DNA of 60,373 bases from a virus (IMGVR_UViG_3300018418_000019:1-60373), one strand, 5' to 3'; shown: positions 29,652-37,886, counted from the first letter of the stretch. The notes: generated by a model not told the origin, from the sequence alone. A program made the numbers and translations.

Positions 29652-29813
29652 ATGGAAATTAATCCCCACCTGGCCCTTCTTATGGCCGCCACCAACAACA
29701 CCAGAGGTCAACACACGGCCAGAGGTAGACGCAGAGCTATGGCGAGAGCTATAGATAAGCTGAGCAATAAAGTATCTCCCCCTTCGTTAGATGAGAATGA
29801 AGGAACCGATTAA
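29652..29813 (+). CDS. Small basic protein (53 aa)
   Basis: Starts at MEINPHLALLMAATNNTRGQ, with an Arg-rich centre (TARGRRRAMARAIDKL) and an acidic tail. First gene of the late block. Possibly nucleic-acid binding. No family recognised. Confidence 0.5.
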   Translation: MEINPHLALLMAATNNTRGQHTARGRRRAMARAIDKLSNKVSPPSLDENEGTD

Positions 29814-30063
29814 CATGTGTGACGTCGTCCTGTATGACGGGAAGACTAAGAGGGAGTACAAGCTGTTCGATGCAATCCTTGTGGGCAACAGCAAAGAGCT
29901 AATCTGGAAGAACGAGTATTTCAGGGACAAGCTCATACGGGATATCTTTAGGACGAAGGCCCGCATAGCCACACAACAGCAGAACCTACACCTTATATGT
30001 AGGGACATTAAGTTTAAGAAGCTGATAAGCTACTCCACCGTAAAGTGGGGTTGTACTAAATAA
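29791..30063 (+). CDS. Hypothetical protein (90 aa)
   Basis: Overlaps the previous gene by 23 nt; the start may be the ATG at 29791 or 29797 (MKEPINMCDVV). Basic, mixed alpha/beta (YDGKTKREYKLFDAILVG). No family recognised. Confidence 0.55.
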   Translation: MRMKEPINMCDVVLYDGKTKREYKLFDAILVGNSKELIWKNEYFRDKLIRDIFRTKARIATQQQNLHLICRDIKFKKLISYSTVKWGCTK

Positions 30064-30064
30064 G

Positions 30065-30072
30065 TATATTTG
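30065..30072 (+). promoter_or_regulatory. TATATTTG promoter box, near-leaderless start
   Basis: TAnnTTTG ending 4 nt before the ATG at 30077. Predicts a leaderless transcript for the chain of small basic proteins. Confidence 0.6.
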
Positions 30073-30076
30073 CTGT

Positions 30077-30322
30077 ATGCTCGTATCAAAGAAACCTAAA
30101 GGCACACCAGGTACCAGCCGCACGGCGGTAACCAAGCTGTCGTCATCTGCCGTATCTGAGGGAGCGAAGAGAGAAGTGGAGGAGGTTCGCAACTACCTTA
30201 TGAAGGCTGTACCCGATGCAACACTCGATGAGGACTTCCTCGTTAAGGTTGCCTCCACATGGTCACTGTCGCGTAAGAACCCAACGGTTCTCGATGCCGC
30301 TGTTAAGCACCTGCAGAAATGA
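30077..30322 (+). CDS. Small basic protein (81 aa)
   Basis: MLVSKKPKGTPGTSRTAVTK start, then a helical C-terminus (VEEVRNYLMKAVPDATLDED). It shares the VSKKP N-terminal word with the next gene. No family recognised. Confidence 0.6.
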   Translation: MLVSKKPKGTPGTSRTAVTKLSSSAVSEGAKREVEEVRNYLMKAVPDATLDEDFLVKVASTWSLSRKNPTVLDAAVKHLQK

Positions 30323-30501
30323 AAGTATCTAAGAAGCCATCGGGTGTTAGACACCTACTCAGTTATCTCGAAAATCACAAAGGCCCACGTCCAGACTCAT
30401 CTGTTAAGTCAGAGAAGGAGCTTTTGCTGAAGGAGTACAAAGCTGGCATCATCACTATTGATGAGTACAATAAGGCCCTTGAAAAACTTTCGATGCAGTG
30501 A
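30319..30501 (+). CDS. Small basic protein (60 aa)
   Basis: MKVSKKPSGVRHLLSYLENH start; ATGA overlap with the previous gene. The C-terminus (LLKEYKAGIITIDEYNKALE) resembles the short helical SHOCT-like motif found at protein ends. No firm family. Confidence 0.55.
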   Translation: MKVSKKPSGVRHLLSYLENHKGPRPDSSVKSEKELLLKEYKAGIITIDEYNKALEKLSMQ

Positions 30502-30683
30502 AGACATCTAAGCGCAAAGACAGAGGTAAGCTCAGCGTATCCGAAAAGAAAATTTCGGTCGCGCCTCCAGCGGGGTATCATTGGATGGAGGAGCGGGGTC
30601 GGTTCTACCTTATGAAGGGAGACTACAAACCTCACCCTGGCGCTATGAAGGAGGCGGAGTTTAGAGTAGCTTCGCACTCATGA
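30498..30683 (+). CDS. Small basic protein (61 aa)
   Basis: GTG start overlapping the previous stop (MKTSKRKDRGKLSVSEKKIS). Contains PPAGYHWMEERGRFYLMKGD, a short aromatic module seen in small phage structural or packaging proteins. Function unknown. Confidence 0.55.
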   Translation: MKTSKRKDRGKLSVSEKKISVAPPAGYHWMEERGRFYLMKGDYKPHPGAMKEAEFRVASHS

Positions 30684-30808
30684 AGAAACAAGTATCTGTT
30701 TATGTCAGCAACACCGCAAAGAGAAAGGGTGTTCACGCCAAGACAAAGTCATCCAAGAACAAGCGTAGCAAGCTCTATAAGAAGCGCAACGTGGGTCAGG
30801 GCAGGTGA
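30680..30808 (+). CDS. Very basic small protein (42 aa)
   Basis: ATGA overlap with the previous gene. The sequence begins MKKQVSVYVSNTAKRKGVHA and over a third of the residues are Lys/Arg. The SNTxKRKGVHAKTKSSK pattern recurs, as I recall, in small proteins of Bacteroidota phages. A nucleic-acid-binding or virion DNA role is plausible. Confidence 0.6.
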   Translation: MKKQVSVYVSNTAKRKGVHAKTKSSKNKRSKLYKKRNVGQGR

Positions 30809-30831
30809 CGGAGTCGTTAGTGATAAATAAC

Positions 30832-30839
30832 TATCTTTG
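30832..30839 (+). promoter_or_regulatory. TATCTTTG promoter box, near-leaderless start
   Basis: TAnnTTTG ending 4 nt (AGCC) before the ATG at 30844. Predicts a leaderless mRNA. Confidence 0.6.
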
Positions 30840-30843
30840 AGCC

Positions 30844-31989
30844 ATGCCAGGATATCACAACAGAAAGAAGAAGCTCTACAATATGGGTGGGGCGGTCGAG
30901 GAACCTCGCCCGATGGATAAGATTATTTCGTACCTGAAGGTTGGTGGTGGCCACAGATACCCTCGTGAGTTTGAGCAGAAGATGCTGAGAATACAAGAAC
31001 TATTCGATGCTGGTGAGATTAACGGGTCTCAGATGGCCGAAATGGTTAAATCCGCCAGTCAAGACATCGAGGAGTACACTGGCTCAGATGGCCGCTTACG
31101 TGGCTCTTTTATTGAGAACTCAGCGAAGAGAAAGGCGTTGGATGGCCGCGAGCTTATGACAAACAAGATGGGCGATGGAGGCGTCATAAAATATGATGAT
31201 GGTGGATTGCTCGAAGCACTGAAGAGAGCTAACGCAGCAGGCCGCGATACCGACCCTGGGTTTTTGAGACAAGGTCCAAATCAAACTCCAGTAACCACCG
31301 AAGAGGGATTCTTGATTAAGGGCGACCCAAACCCTAACATCAGCAAGCTCAAGGATGTTGTGATGGCGTCTGAAACAACCAATAGGCTTGGGGGCGTGGA
31401 GCCTCAGGTTGGATATGTGAAATACGTTAATCCTGGAAAGATGTCCATGGAAAAGCGTGAGCTCCCACGAGAAGAGCCAACAGAAAAGCCTAAGCCAATA
31501 CTCATCCCACCAGAAAAACCAACCACTCCTCCCAAAGAGATTCCACCAGAAGTTAACTTCAACATGGATACCGACGGGCTTGAAACGTCAGCACTGTTTG
31601 ACAGAGGTATCGCTCAGTCTGGTGTGCGAGGAGAGGGTACGACTGGAGGGTTCAGAGGTGTGCGTAGCGACATCACTAATAACGGACGTCTGATAGAGAG
31701 GGGAGAAACAACCAGTGTGGAGGACTTGCCCGAGTACATCAGGGAAGACCCCACCTTTAAGAACCTGCTCGCACAGGCCAACGAGACCAAGTACATGCAG
31801 GATATCGGAAGAAGAGAGGGTAAGTACAGCGCCCCAGGTGGGCAGGCAGCCCAAGACCTAGCCGATATCTTGAGCGGCAGGATTACGCTCGATGCGTATA
31901 AGGAGCGACAGAACAGAGCGTCTGCCTCGTTTGGATACGGAGGTAAGATGAAGTTCGGAGTAAGTAAGAAAAGAAGAGGGGGCCGCTAA
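30844..31989 (+). CDS. Unrecognised late protein (381 aa), Pro-rich linker
   Basis: The basic N-terminus (MPGYHNRKKKLYNMGG) is followed by a helical part (EFEQKMLRIQELFDAGEING). The middle is low-complexity Pro/Lys/Glu-rich (residues about 207-240, KPILIPPEKPTTPPKEIPPE), and the C-terminus is basic Gly-rich (GYGGKMKFGVSKKRRGGR). Disorder and basic ends suggest a virion or packaging-associated protein. It is alone behind its own promoter and ends in a terminator. Family unknown. Confidence 0.65.
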   Translation: MPGYHNRKKKLYNMGGAVEEPRPMDKIISYLKVGGGHRYPREFEQKMLRIQELFDAGEINGSQMAEMVKSASQDIEEYTGSDGRLRGSFIENSAKRKALDGRELMTNKMGDGGVIKYDDGGLLEALKRANAAGRDTDPGFLRQGPNQTPVTTEEGFLIKGDPNPNISKLKDVVMASETTNRLGGVEPQVGYVKYVNPGKMSMEKRELPREEPTEKPKPILIPPEKPTTPPKEIPPEVNFNMDTDGLETSALFDRGIAQSGVRGEGTTGGFRGVRSDITNNGRLIERGETTSVEDLPEYIREDPTFKNLLAQANETKYMQDIGRREGKYSAPGGQAAQDLADILSGRITLDAYKERQNRASASFGYGGKMKFGVSKKRRGGR

Positions 31990-32004
31990 GCCCCCTTCTT
32001 TTTT
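31975..32004 (+). terminator. Rho-independent terminator
   Basis: AGGGGGC-N6-GCCCCCT hairpin whose loop contains the TAA stop of the 30844 gene, followed by TCTTTTTT. It separates this unit from the convergent minus-strand exported-protein gene and may work both ways. Confidence 0.8.
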
Positions 32005-32245
32005 ATTGCTGCCCTGCCCGAGCTCGGACTAGTGGCCGAACATAAGGCGCCCGCATAATCTGGTTGCCAGCGGGTTGCTTCAGATTGAAGCCAGGGTCGT
32101 TCCATGGCAGCGGTCGACCGAGCGCAACAGCAGTACCAACTGGAACTGAACTTCTGCTAAGGCGTCGTGCCTTTCTTTCTGCCGTGTCTACGAAAGGTGC
32201 CCCGATAAGGACGATTGCCAAGAGGCGGATAATGAACTTCTTCAT
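32003..32245 (-). CDS. Small exported protein (80 aa)
   Basis: Starts at the ATG at 32245 with a signal peptide (MKKFIIRLLAIVLIGAPFVD). The mature part is short, basic and Pro/Arg-rich (ERKARRLSRSSVPVGTAVAL). It is on the minus strand inside the rightward late block and has early promoter module G, so it should be expressed early. Possible envelope-acting protein such as an exclusion factor. No family recognised. Confidence 0.65.
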   Translation of the reverse strand: MKKFIIRLLAIVLIGAPFVDTAERKARRLSRSSVPVGTAVALGRPLPWNDPGFNLKQPAGNQIMRAPYVRPLVRARAGQQ

Positions 32246-32287
32246 GAGTATGAATTTATTAGATTTGTGGTGTGTTTCTGTCTCTAT

Positions 32288-32313
32288 AACGGAACACATT
32301 TCTGGTTATTGTG
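32288..32313 (-). promoter_or_regulatory. Early promoter module G
   Basis: Minus strand CACAATAA-N14-CGTT, 43 nt upstream of the ATG at 32245. It is a copy of the early element outside the main early block, with an ATAAC...GTTAT inverted pair spanning it. Confidence 0.6.
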
Positions 32314-32328
32314 TAAACGAAAGTTAAA

Positions 32329-32985
32329 ATGGTTCCAAAGAAAAAAGACAAGTCGGACAGCGGAAGGTACTACTTCTTTGGCGCATATCCAGAACAAGCT
32401 GTGGCACCCAAGGGGTATGAGTACAACGAGGGACTTAACTTGGTGCCAGAGGGCTGGGATGAATACCACGAGGAGCAAGACAGCATAGACTTGAACCGTA
32501 TGATTGACCGACAGATGGCAGTAGAGTCATCGTACCTACCAGGCCGCACGTCAAGTGCGGGGGCCACGGGCCTCGGTCAATTCAGACCCATAGCGCAGAA
32601 AGAAGTTGTAAGACTTGGTATCATGCCAGAGGGTTGGGACCCTAACGACCCTCAGCAAGCTAGGGATGCTATGTATGGTTACATGGAGAATCTCTACGAT
32701 AGGGAGTGGGTGCATGCTGGTGATAGCGACCCTATGGTTGCGTATGCTAAGGCAGCCTTCGCGTATAACGCGGGGGAAGGTACGGCTGTCAGCGAGCTCA
32801 ACCGACTCAAGAAAGAGGGCTACGATATATACAACAGCCTAGACTGGATTAAAGAGATTAACAAAGAGAGCAGAGAGTATATCGAGCAGCTTGCTGGTAT
32901 GGATACCGAGAAGGGTCGACAGTTCGAGGAGAACTGGCCTACGTTTGATTCTCGCCGCCAGAGGATTTTCGGGGAGCAATCTTAA
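32329..32985 (+). CDS. Lytic transglycosylase (SLT domain)
   Basis: 218 residues. The SLT-type goose-lysozyme-like domain spans about 55-160: catalytic Glu66 in RQMAVESSYL, then SSAGATGLGQFRP and AFAYNAGEGTA, the three signature motifs. It cleaves the glycan backbone of peptidoglycan, either as endolysin or as a virion-borne enzyme aiding DNA entry. No signal peptide is present. Its 3' end overlaps the convergent winged-helix gene by 47 nt. It is far from the holin cassette unless the genome is circular. Confidence 0.87.
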   Translation: MVPKKKDKSDSGRYYFFGAYPEQAVAPKGYEYNEGLNLVPEGWDEYHEEQDSIDLNRMIDRQMAVESSYLPGRTSSAGATGLGQFRPIAQKEVVRLGIMPEGWDPNDPQQARDAMYGYMENLYDREWVHAGDSDPMVAYAKAAFAYNAGEGTAVSELNRLKKEGYDIYNSLDWIKEINKESREYIEQLAGMDTEKGRQFEENWPTFDSRRQRIFGEQS

Positions 32986-33412
32986 TTACCTCTTCTCCGT
33001 GTAGCTTGCGGTAGAACCGCTGGATGATTAGTCTAGCTTTTTGAGTGAGCTGATATCTGGCCTTATATGTGTTCTTGTCATACTTAAGGAATGCCAGCTG
33101 TTCCATTGTAACCTTCTCTAGGTCTGTCCTGTAGTATATGCGCTCAATCATATTCCTCTGGCACAAAGGGTTTATGACTCTCTCGTAAAATTTCTTAGGA
33201 CTCTGATGCAGAGCCTTGGCTATATGGTTCTTTGTAAAGAACTCATAGTCATACATGAACAGCATGGACTCTAGCTCGTTCTCTGTTATGTCGTGCCTAC
33301 TGCATATATCCCTCTTCGCTAGCTTGTAGTACTTGAGGTAGTTGTGATTCACGTACCTCTCATTAAGCATAGAGAACTCTCGAAACTTCCTGCCCGTATG
33401 TGTTCTGCTCAT
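32939..33412 (-). CDS. Winged-helix (MarR-like) DNA-binding regulator
   Basis: 157 residues. Helices with ITENELESMLFMYDYEFFTK (about 42-61), HIAKALHQSPKKFYERVINP and a beta wing (MIERIYYRTD...YQLTQKAR) match a MarR-type winged helix with a final helix LIIQRFYRKL. It is on the minus strand between late units and is divergent from the fibre gene at 33444, whose promoter lies in the 31-nt gap. A role in switching early to late transcription is inferred. Confidence 0.65.
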   Translation of the reverse strand: MSRTHTGRKFREFSMLNERYVNHNYLKYYKLAKRDICSRHDITENELESMLFMYDYEFFTKNHIAKALHQSPKKFYERVINPLCQRNMIERIYYRTDLEKVTMEQLAFLKYDKNTYKARYQLTQKARLIIQRFYRKLHGEEVIKIAPRKSSGGENQT

Positions 33413-33417
33413 TGAAG

Positions 33418-33425
33418 TATATTTG
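33418..33425 (+). promoter_or_regulatory. TATATTTG promoter box
   Basis: TAnnTTTG, 18 nt before the ATG at 33444, in the short divergent gap. An A-rich sequence (TAAAATTAAAG) lies between box and start and may help initiation. Confidence 0.6.
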
Positions 33426-33443
33426 TGATGTAAAATTAAAGAT

Positions 33444-34379
33444 ATGGCTTCACTTAGCGGAACTCAGATTAAGAACACATACACTGGCTTGTTGAAGACA
33501 GAGCTCAATACGGCTATCAGCGCAGCTGACCAAGTAGTAACCGATGGAGCTGGAGGCACTACTGGGTTGTCGCTTTCGTCATCTTCTGTAAAGGCGGCGT
33601 CTCTAAAGATTACATCCGTATCTCAAAATCAATCCAGAACAAAGTTCCTGAACTGGGACGCGACCGATGGCGTCATTGGATTCTACGATTTCACAGATAC
33701 GGACCCAGAGGTTACCGTTTCTAATACAGCGACTAGCGCTACCGTAACTATTGGTACTAACGCCCTCAATGATTTCACCATTGCGAATGGTACGAATACT
33801 ACGGTAAACCTTAGTGGCACAACTATTACGATTGACGCTGAACTTACCAGAGCATACTTTGGTGAGAAAATTGACCCAACCTCACCTGGAACAAACTACT
33901 CTAAATCAATTTCTTCAGACGACTCAGGCAAGATGTTTACGCTGGCAAATACCAGCCAGGAGGTTGGTCAAGTGCTTTTGCCAGCTGCTGAGGTTGGATT
34001 GAGATACAAGTTTGTCGTGGTGAGCGATAACCTGGGTACTTTTGATATTGACACAGACGGTACAGATATTTATTCTGGTGGCATCTTGCTCACCAACTCG
34101 GCTACCGACAGAACGGGCAGTTCGTCAATATCCATCCCATACTCTATGCTTAGCCCAGCTGGTACGAATAAGAACCGCATAAGGCTTACTGCAAATACCT
34201 CAACTAGTGGAAACAAAGCTGGAACCTGGGTCGAGTTGCATTGTTACGCCACAAACAGGTGGGTAGTTACTGGCAACGCCTATTGCGATGAGACCTATTC
34301 ATACTTTGCTCCAGGCGGAACTGGCTTGCCTGGCTCTCCGTCGACAACGGATTTCCCAGCTATCTTCACTACGAAGTAA
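33444..34379 (+). CDS. Fibre-like virion protein (311 aa)
   Basis: The N-terminus MASLSGTQIKNTYTGLLKTE is followed by Thr/Ser/Gly-rich beta repeats (about 70-130, with TSATVTIGTNALNDFTIANG) and a globular C-terminus (WVELHCYATNRWVVTGNAYC). Low-complexity beta composition is typical of trimeric fibres. It stands apart from the main fibre cluster, upstream of the chaperonin and terminase genes. A head or tail fibre is inferred. Confidence 0.65.
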   Translation: MASLSGTQIKNTYTGLLKTELNTAISAADQVVTDGAGGTTGLSLSSSSVKAASLKITSVSQNQSRTKFLNWDATDGVIGFYDFTDTDPEVTVSNTATSATVTIGTNALNDFTIANGTNTTVNLSGTTITIDAELTRAYFGEKIDPTSPGTNYSKSISSDDSGKMFTLANTSQEVGQVLLPAAEVGLRYKFVVVSDNLGTFDIDTDGTDIYSGGILLTNSATDRTGSSSISIPYSMLSPAGTNKNRIRLTANTSTSGNKAGTWVELHCYATNRWVVTGNAYCDETYSYFAPGGTGLPGSPSTTDFPAIFTTK

Positions 34380-34397
34380 TTGTCGTAACTTGATAAC

Positions 34398-34679
34398 ATG
34401 GACAGTATTCTAAAGAAGACCATGTTCGAGGAGATTGATTCTTGCTTCGAGCAGATTGAGGAGATAGTGGCTAAGTACAATATGTCAGACAACATAGTGT
34501 ACATGGGTTGCGTGGGGGTATGTGAAGAAGCCTCAGAGGATGTCCATGAGTGGCAGGTTAAGTACACCTGGAATGTAAAAGACGTTAACGAGCTAGACGA
34601 GGTGATTCAGCTTCAGGTTGAGGCATTTGCTAAGACACAGGAGCCAGACGACCCCCTCGACTATCTCTTTATGAATTAA
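34398..34679 (+). CDS. Hypothetical acidic protein (93 aa)
   Basis: MDSILKKTMFEEIDSCFEQI start, helical, then YMGCVGVCEEASEDVHEWQV, and an acidic tail. Between the fibre and the GroES-like gene. No family recognised. Confidence 0.6.
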   Translation: MDSILKKTMFEEIDSCFEQIEEIVAKYNMSDNIVYMGCVGVCEEASEDVHEWQVKYTWNVKDVNELDEVIQLQVEAFAKTQEPDDPLDYLFMN

Positions 34680-34680
34680 C

Positions 34681-34917
34681 ATGAACCTAATTAGAAAGAT
34701 TGTCGTTGGGCCAAATCCCAAGGACGCAATGGCCTATTATGTGGGCATGAGGGCTGGTAAGGGAAAAGTATCAGCCATAGTCGAAGACGAACGAGCTATG
34801 TTTAATCACAGCATTCGGAGATACAACGTATTCATCGAGGACGAAGATTCTACCTATATTTGGAAAACGGTTGAGAATCAACCCGTCTTAGTTGAATACG
34901 ATTGTAATTTTGAATGA
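34681..34917 (+). CDS. Hypothetical protein (78 aa)
   Basis: MNLIRKIVVGPNPKDAMAYY start, mixed alpha/beta. It follows the previous gene by one base and overlaps the next by ATGA. No family recognised. Confidence 0.6.
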   Translation: MNLIRKIVVGPNPKDAMAYYVGMRAGKGKVSAIVEDERAMFNHSIRRYNVFIEDEDSTYIWKTVENQPVLVEYDCNFE

Positions 34918-35495
34918 AGTCTCTAAACGACTTTATCGTAAGGGTAGAAAAAGCCTTTAACGATACGCTCAACCTCGGCGATAAGGAGATATACCTCGAC
35001 TCAAAGTGGAATGAGTTTGAGAACAGAATATGTTATGGCGAAATAGTTTGCGCTCCATCAAGGTTTGATACTGGAGCCAAGCCTGGCGACACACTATTCT
35101 TTCATCACCACGTAACCACCACCGAGTATTACAAGTTAGACGAAGACCTTTATGTGTCTAGCTTTGGTAGCTTCAGGCCAAACTCGATAGCGTACCGAAG
35201 AAAGGAAGACAACGAGATTGTCATGCTTGGTAACTGGCTTTTTGTAGAGCCGTGGGAGGTCGATAAGACAGATAAGGTTACGGATTCTGGAATCATAACT
35301 CAGCTCGGTATAAACGTGAAGGACAGGGACGTAGCCAAGGTCGTTACCCCTACAAGCTACCTCAAGGAGCAGGGTGTTGTTAAGGGGTCTATCGTGGGCT
35401 TTTCAGCGGATGCCGACTACAAGATGATTCTTGATGACGGTTCCGTTGTTTATAGAATGACTGAAGACCACCTGCTCTATGTCGAAGAAGGCTAA
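34914..35495 (+). CDS. GroES-like co-chaperonin, tandem domains
   Basis: 193 residues holding two GroES-like halves. The first (about 1-108) has YGEIVCAPSRFDTGAKPGDT and FFHHHV. The second (about 105-193) has NWLFVEPWEVDKTDKVTDSG, IVGFSADADYKMILDDGSVV and the C-terminal RMTEDHLLYVEE, which matches the GroES end pattern. GroES-type proteins cap GroEL and help fold large substrates; phages use such proteins (T4 gp31) for capsid protein folding. No GroEL partner is encoded, so host GroEL would be used. The double-domain form is unusual. Confidence 0.75.
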   Translation: MKSLNDFIVRVEKAFNDTLNLGDKEIYLDSKWNEFENRICYGEIVCAPSRFDTGAKPGDTLFFHHHVTTTEYYKLDEDLYVSSFGSFRPNSIAYRRKEDNEIVMLGNWLFVEPWEVDKTDKVTDSGIITQLGINVKDRDVAKVVTPTSYLKEQGVVKGSIVGFSADADYKMILDDGSVVYRMTEDHLLYVEEG

Positions 35496-35772
35496 CTTCA
35501 CAACCATTGAAGCCTCGATTAGGCTCATGGAGTCTATGGAGGTTGCAATCAACAACATGATTCAGGAGATTAAGAAGCCTGTCGACCCAGAAGTTAGCGG
35601 TAGTGCTAGGAAGGCTGAGCTTCAATCCATTAAACAGACTGCGGTTGATTGTAAGGAACTTATTGTAGAACGGCAAAGGCTAGAGCAGATGGTTAAGGAC
35701 CTGAAGCAGAACGGTGAGATTGAAGCTAACAAGGACTACTCTGGCGGATTTGCAGAACGCTTCAGTAAATAA
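35479..35772 (+). CDS. Coiled-coil protein, possible small terminase
   Basis: 97 residues, nearly all helical (TIEASIRLMESMEVAINNMI; LIVERQRLEQMVKDLKQNGE). It directly precedes the large terminase and ends on the base where that gene starts. Position and size would suit a small terminase subunit, but no helix-turn-helix is evident, so this is a guess. Confidence 0.45.
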   Translation: MSKKANFTTIEASIRLMESMEVAINNMIQEIKKPVDPEVSGSARKAELQSIKQTAVDCKELIVERQRLEQMVKDLKQNGEIEANKDYSGGFAERFSK

Positions 35773-37886
35773 TGTCACTGGTATACAGAGAGAATGAAGA
35801 GGCTCTTATCTCAATTTGCCCCAACGGTACGAAGGGAGAGGTTGTTGAACTTGCGGGGTTATTCATTCTTCTTCCCGCTCAGCCTCCCAAGAAGGAGATT
35901 CTTGGATATGAAAAACCAGACGACCTGCAGCTGTGGCAAAGGATTCCTATGCCAGCAGAGTTGTCTAGGATTAAGTCTATGGATGAGTGGTCAGAGATGC
36001 CCAAGGAGTTTAGAGAAAAGTTTCATCCATATATCGAAGAGGAGTTTCGCCGTAGGCGTGAGGGTCTTTGGTTTTTCAATAAAGGTATTCCTACATATAT
36101 TACGGGCAGGCACTACATGATGCTTCAATGGACTAAGCTAGATGTCGGGTATCCTGACTACTTAGCTTTCCAGAGAGACATATTCTTGCACATGGCGGCA
36201 TGTGAGTCAGACCCTCGTTGTATGGGTCAGCTGTATACTAAGTGTCGGCGTAGTGGCTACACAAATATCTGTTCATCGGTACTCTTAGATGAGGCCACTC
36301 AGATAAAAGACAAGCTTCTGGGTATCCAATCCAAAACTGGTAAGGACGCGCAGGAGAACATATTCATGAAGAAGGTGGTGTACATGTTCCGACACTACCC
36401 CTTCTTCTTTAAGCCCATTCAGGATGGTACCACTAACCCACGCATGGAGTTGGCTTTTCGCGAGCCGAGTAAGAGAATCACGAAGAACAATAAGACTTCG
36501 CAGAAGGGCGAGGCTCTTAATACGGTAATCAACTGGAAGAACACAACCAACAACGCATACGACGGTGAGAAACTCCACATGCTTTACCTCGATGAGGCTG
36601 GCAAGTGGGAGAAGCCAACGGATATACGTGAGGCTTGGCGCATTGAAAGAACGTGCCTTATTGTTGGTAGGAAGATTATCGGAAAGGCTTTGGTGGGTTC
36701 TACCGTGAACCCTATGGATAAGGGTGGCAGTCAGTTCAAGCAGCTGTGGGATGATTCCGACGTTGCTAAAAGGAATGCTAACGGGAGGACTACGTCTGGC
36801 TTGTACCGCATATTTGTCCCCGCATTTGATGCGCTTGAGGGATTCTTCGACAAGTACGGAAACCCCATTGTCGATACGGATAAACCCGTTGAGGCTATGG
36901 ATGGTGAGTATATGCAGTTTGGTTCTAAGCAGTTCCTTAAGAACGAACGTGACGCAATGAAGCACGACGCAAGAGAGCTAAATGAATTTATTCGTCAATT
37001 CCCATTCACCACCGACGAGGCCTTTAGGGATTCTATTGAAGGAAGTCTATTCAACATAGGTAAGATTTACGAGCAGATAGAACACAACGACACCCTGTTC
37101 CCCGACCCAGTGGTTCGAGGCAACTTTGTTTGGGCAGGTGGCGTACAAGACACCAAGGTTATATTCAATCCATCTTCACAGGGCAGGTGGTATATATCGT
37201 GGATGCCAGACCCAGACAAGAGGAGTGTTCTGCGCGAGGAGCGAGGAAGGAAGGTACCGCCAAATTCAAGTCTTGGTTGCGGGGGTGTTGACTCCTATGA
37301 CATCGACGCGACGGTAGACTCAAGTAGAGGTTCTAAGGGTGCGTGCCACATATACAACAAGTTCAACATTGACGGAGCTAGTAACATGTTTGTTGCTGAG
37401 TATGCCAGCCGCCCACCACTCGCTAAGATATTTTACGAGGACGTCCTTATGGCCGCAGTGTTTTACGGATATCCATTGCTCATAGAGAACAACAAGTACG
37501 GTATAGTTAGATACTTTGAGTCTAGGGGATATGATGGCTATGTCATGGATAGACCAGAGCACCTTAGAAACAACACGTCGTCTTCAAATGTTAAAACCAA
37601 GGGGATACCATCAAACTCACAGGATGTTATACACGCCCACGCCCAGGCAATAGAAGACTACATACATAACCACGTCGGTTTAGATGAAGAGGGCAACATG
37701 GGCAGCATGTACTTTAATAGAACATTGGAGGATTGGATTGGCTTTAAGATTGACAACAGGACAAAGTATGACTTGACAATCAGCGCTGGCTTGGCTTTGC
37801 TTGCCGCTCAAAAGTCAAATCCTAAGAAAGCTCCATCTAACTTCGAGGACAAGGTGTTTTTCAGGAGGTACCCCGTCCGCCAATAA
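35772..37886 (+). CDS. terL: Terminase large subunit
   Basis: 704 residues. A deviant Walker A, TKCRRSGYT, lies at 156-164 and Walker B LYLDE at 271-275, in the packaging ATPase. The C-terminal RNase H-like nuclease contains GGVDSYDIDATVD with Asp507. The N-terminal part (FFNKGIPTYITGRHYMMLQW) is like crAss-like terminases. The enzyme pumps DNA into the prohead and cuts it. It is followed 46 nt later by the portal gene, with a promoter between. Confidence 0.9.
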   Translation: MSLVYRENEEALISICPNGTKGEVVELAGLFILLPAQPPKKEILGYEKPDDLQLWQRIPMPAELSRIKSMDEWSEMPKEFREKFHPYIEEEFRRRREGLWFFNKGIPTYITGRHYMMLQWTKLDVGYPDYLAFQRDIFLHMAACESDPRCMGQLYTKCRRSGYTNICSSVLLDEATQIKDKLLGIQSKTGKDAQENIFMKKVVYMFRHYPFFFKPIQDGTTNPRMELAFREPSKRITKNNKTSQKGEALNTVINWKNTTNNAYDGEKLHMLYLDEAGKWEKPTDIREAWRIERTCLIVGRKIIGKALVGSTVNPMDKGGSQFKQLWDDSDVAKRNANGRTTSGLYRIFVPAFDALEGFFDKYGNPIVDTDKPVEAMDGEYMQFGSKQFLKNERDAMKHDARELNEFIRQFPFTTDEAFRDSIEGSLFNIGKIYEQIEHNDTLFPDPVVRGNFVWAGGVQDTKVIFNPSSQGRWYISWMPDPDKRSVLREERGRKVPPNSSLGCGGVDSYDIDATVDSSRGSKGACHIYNKFNIDGASNMFVAEYASRPPLAKIFYEDVLMAAVFYGYPLLIENNKYGIVRYFESRGYDGYVMDRPEHLRNNTSSSNVKTKGIPSNSQDVIHAHAQAIEDYIHNHVGLDEEGNMGSMYFNRTLEDWIGFKIDNRTKYDLTISAGLALLAAQKSNPKKAPSNFEDKVFFRRYPVRQ

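Noticed and set aside
33413-33443. TATCTTTA on the minus strand as promoter for the winged-helix gene
   Set aside because: Last base differs from TAnnTTTG and no TTG lies at the right distance; not strong enough to annotate.
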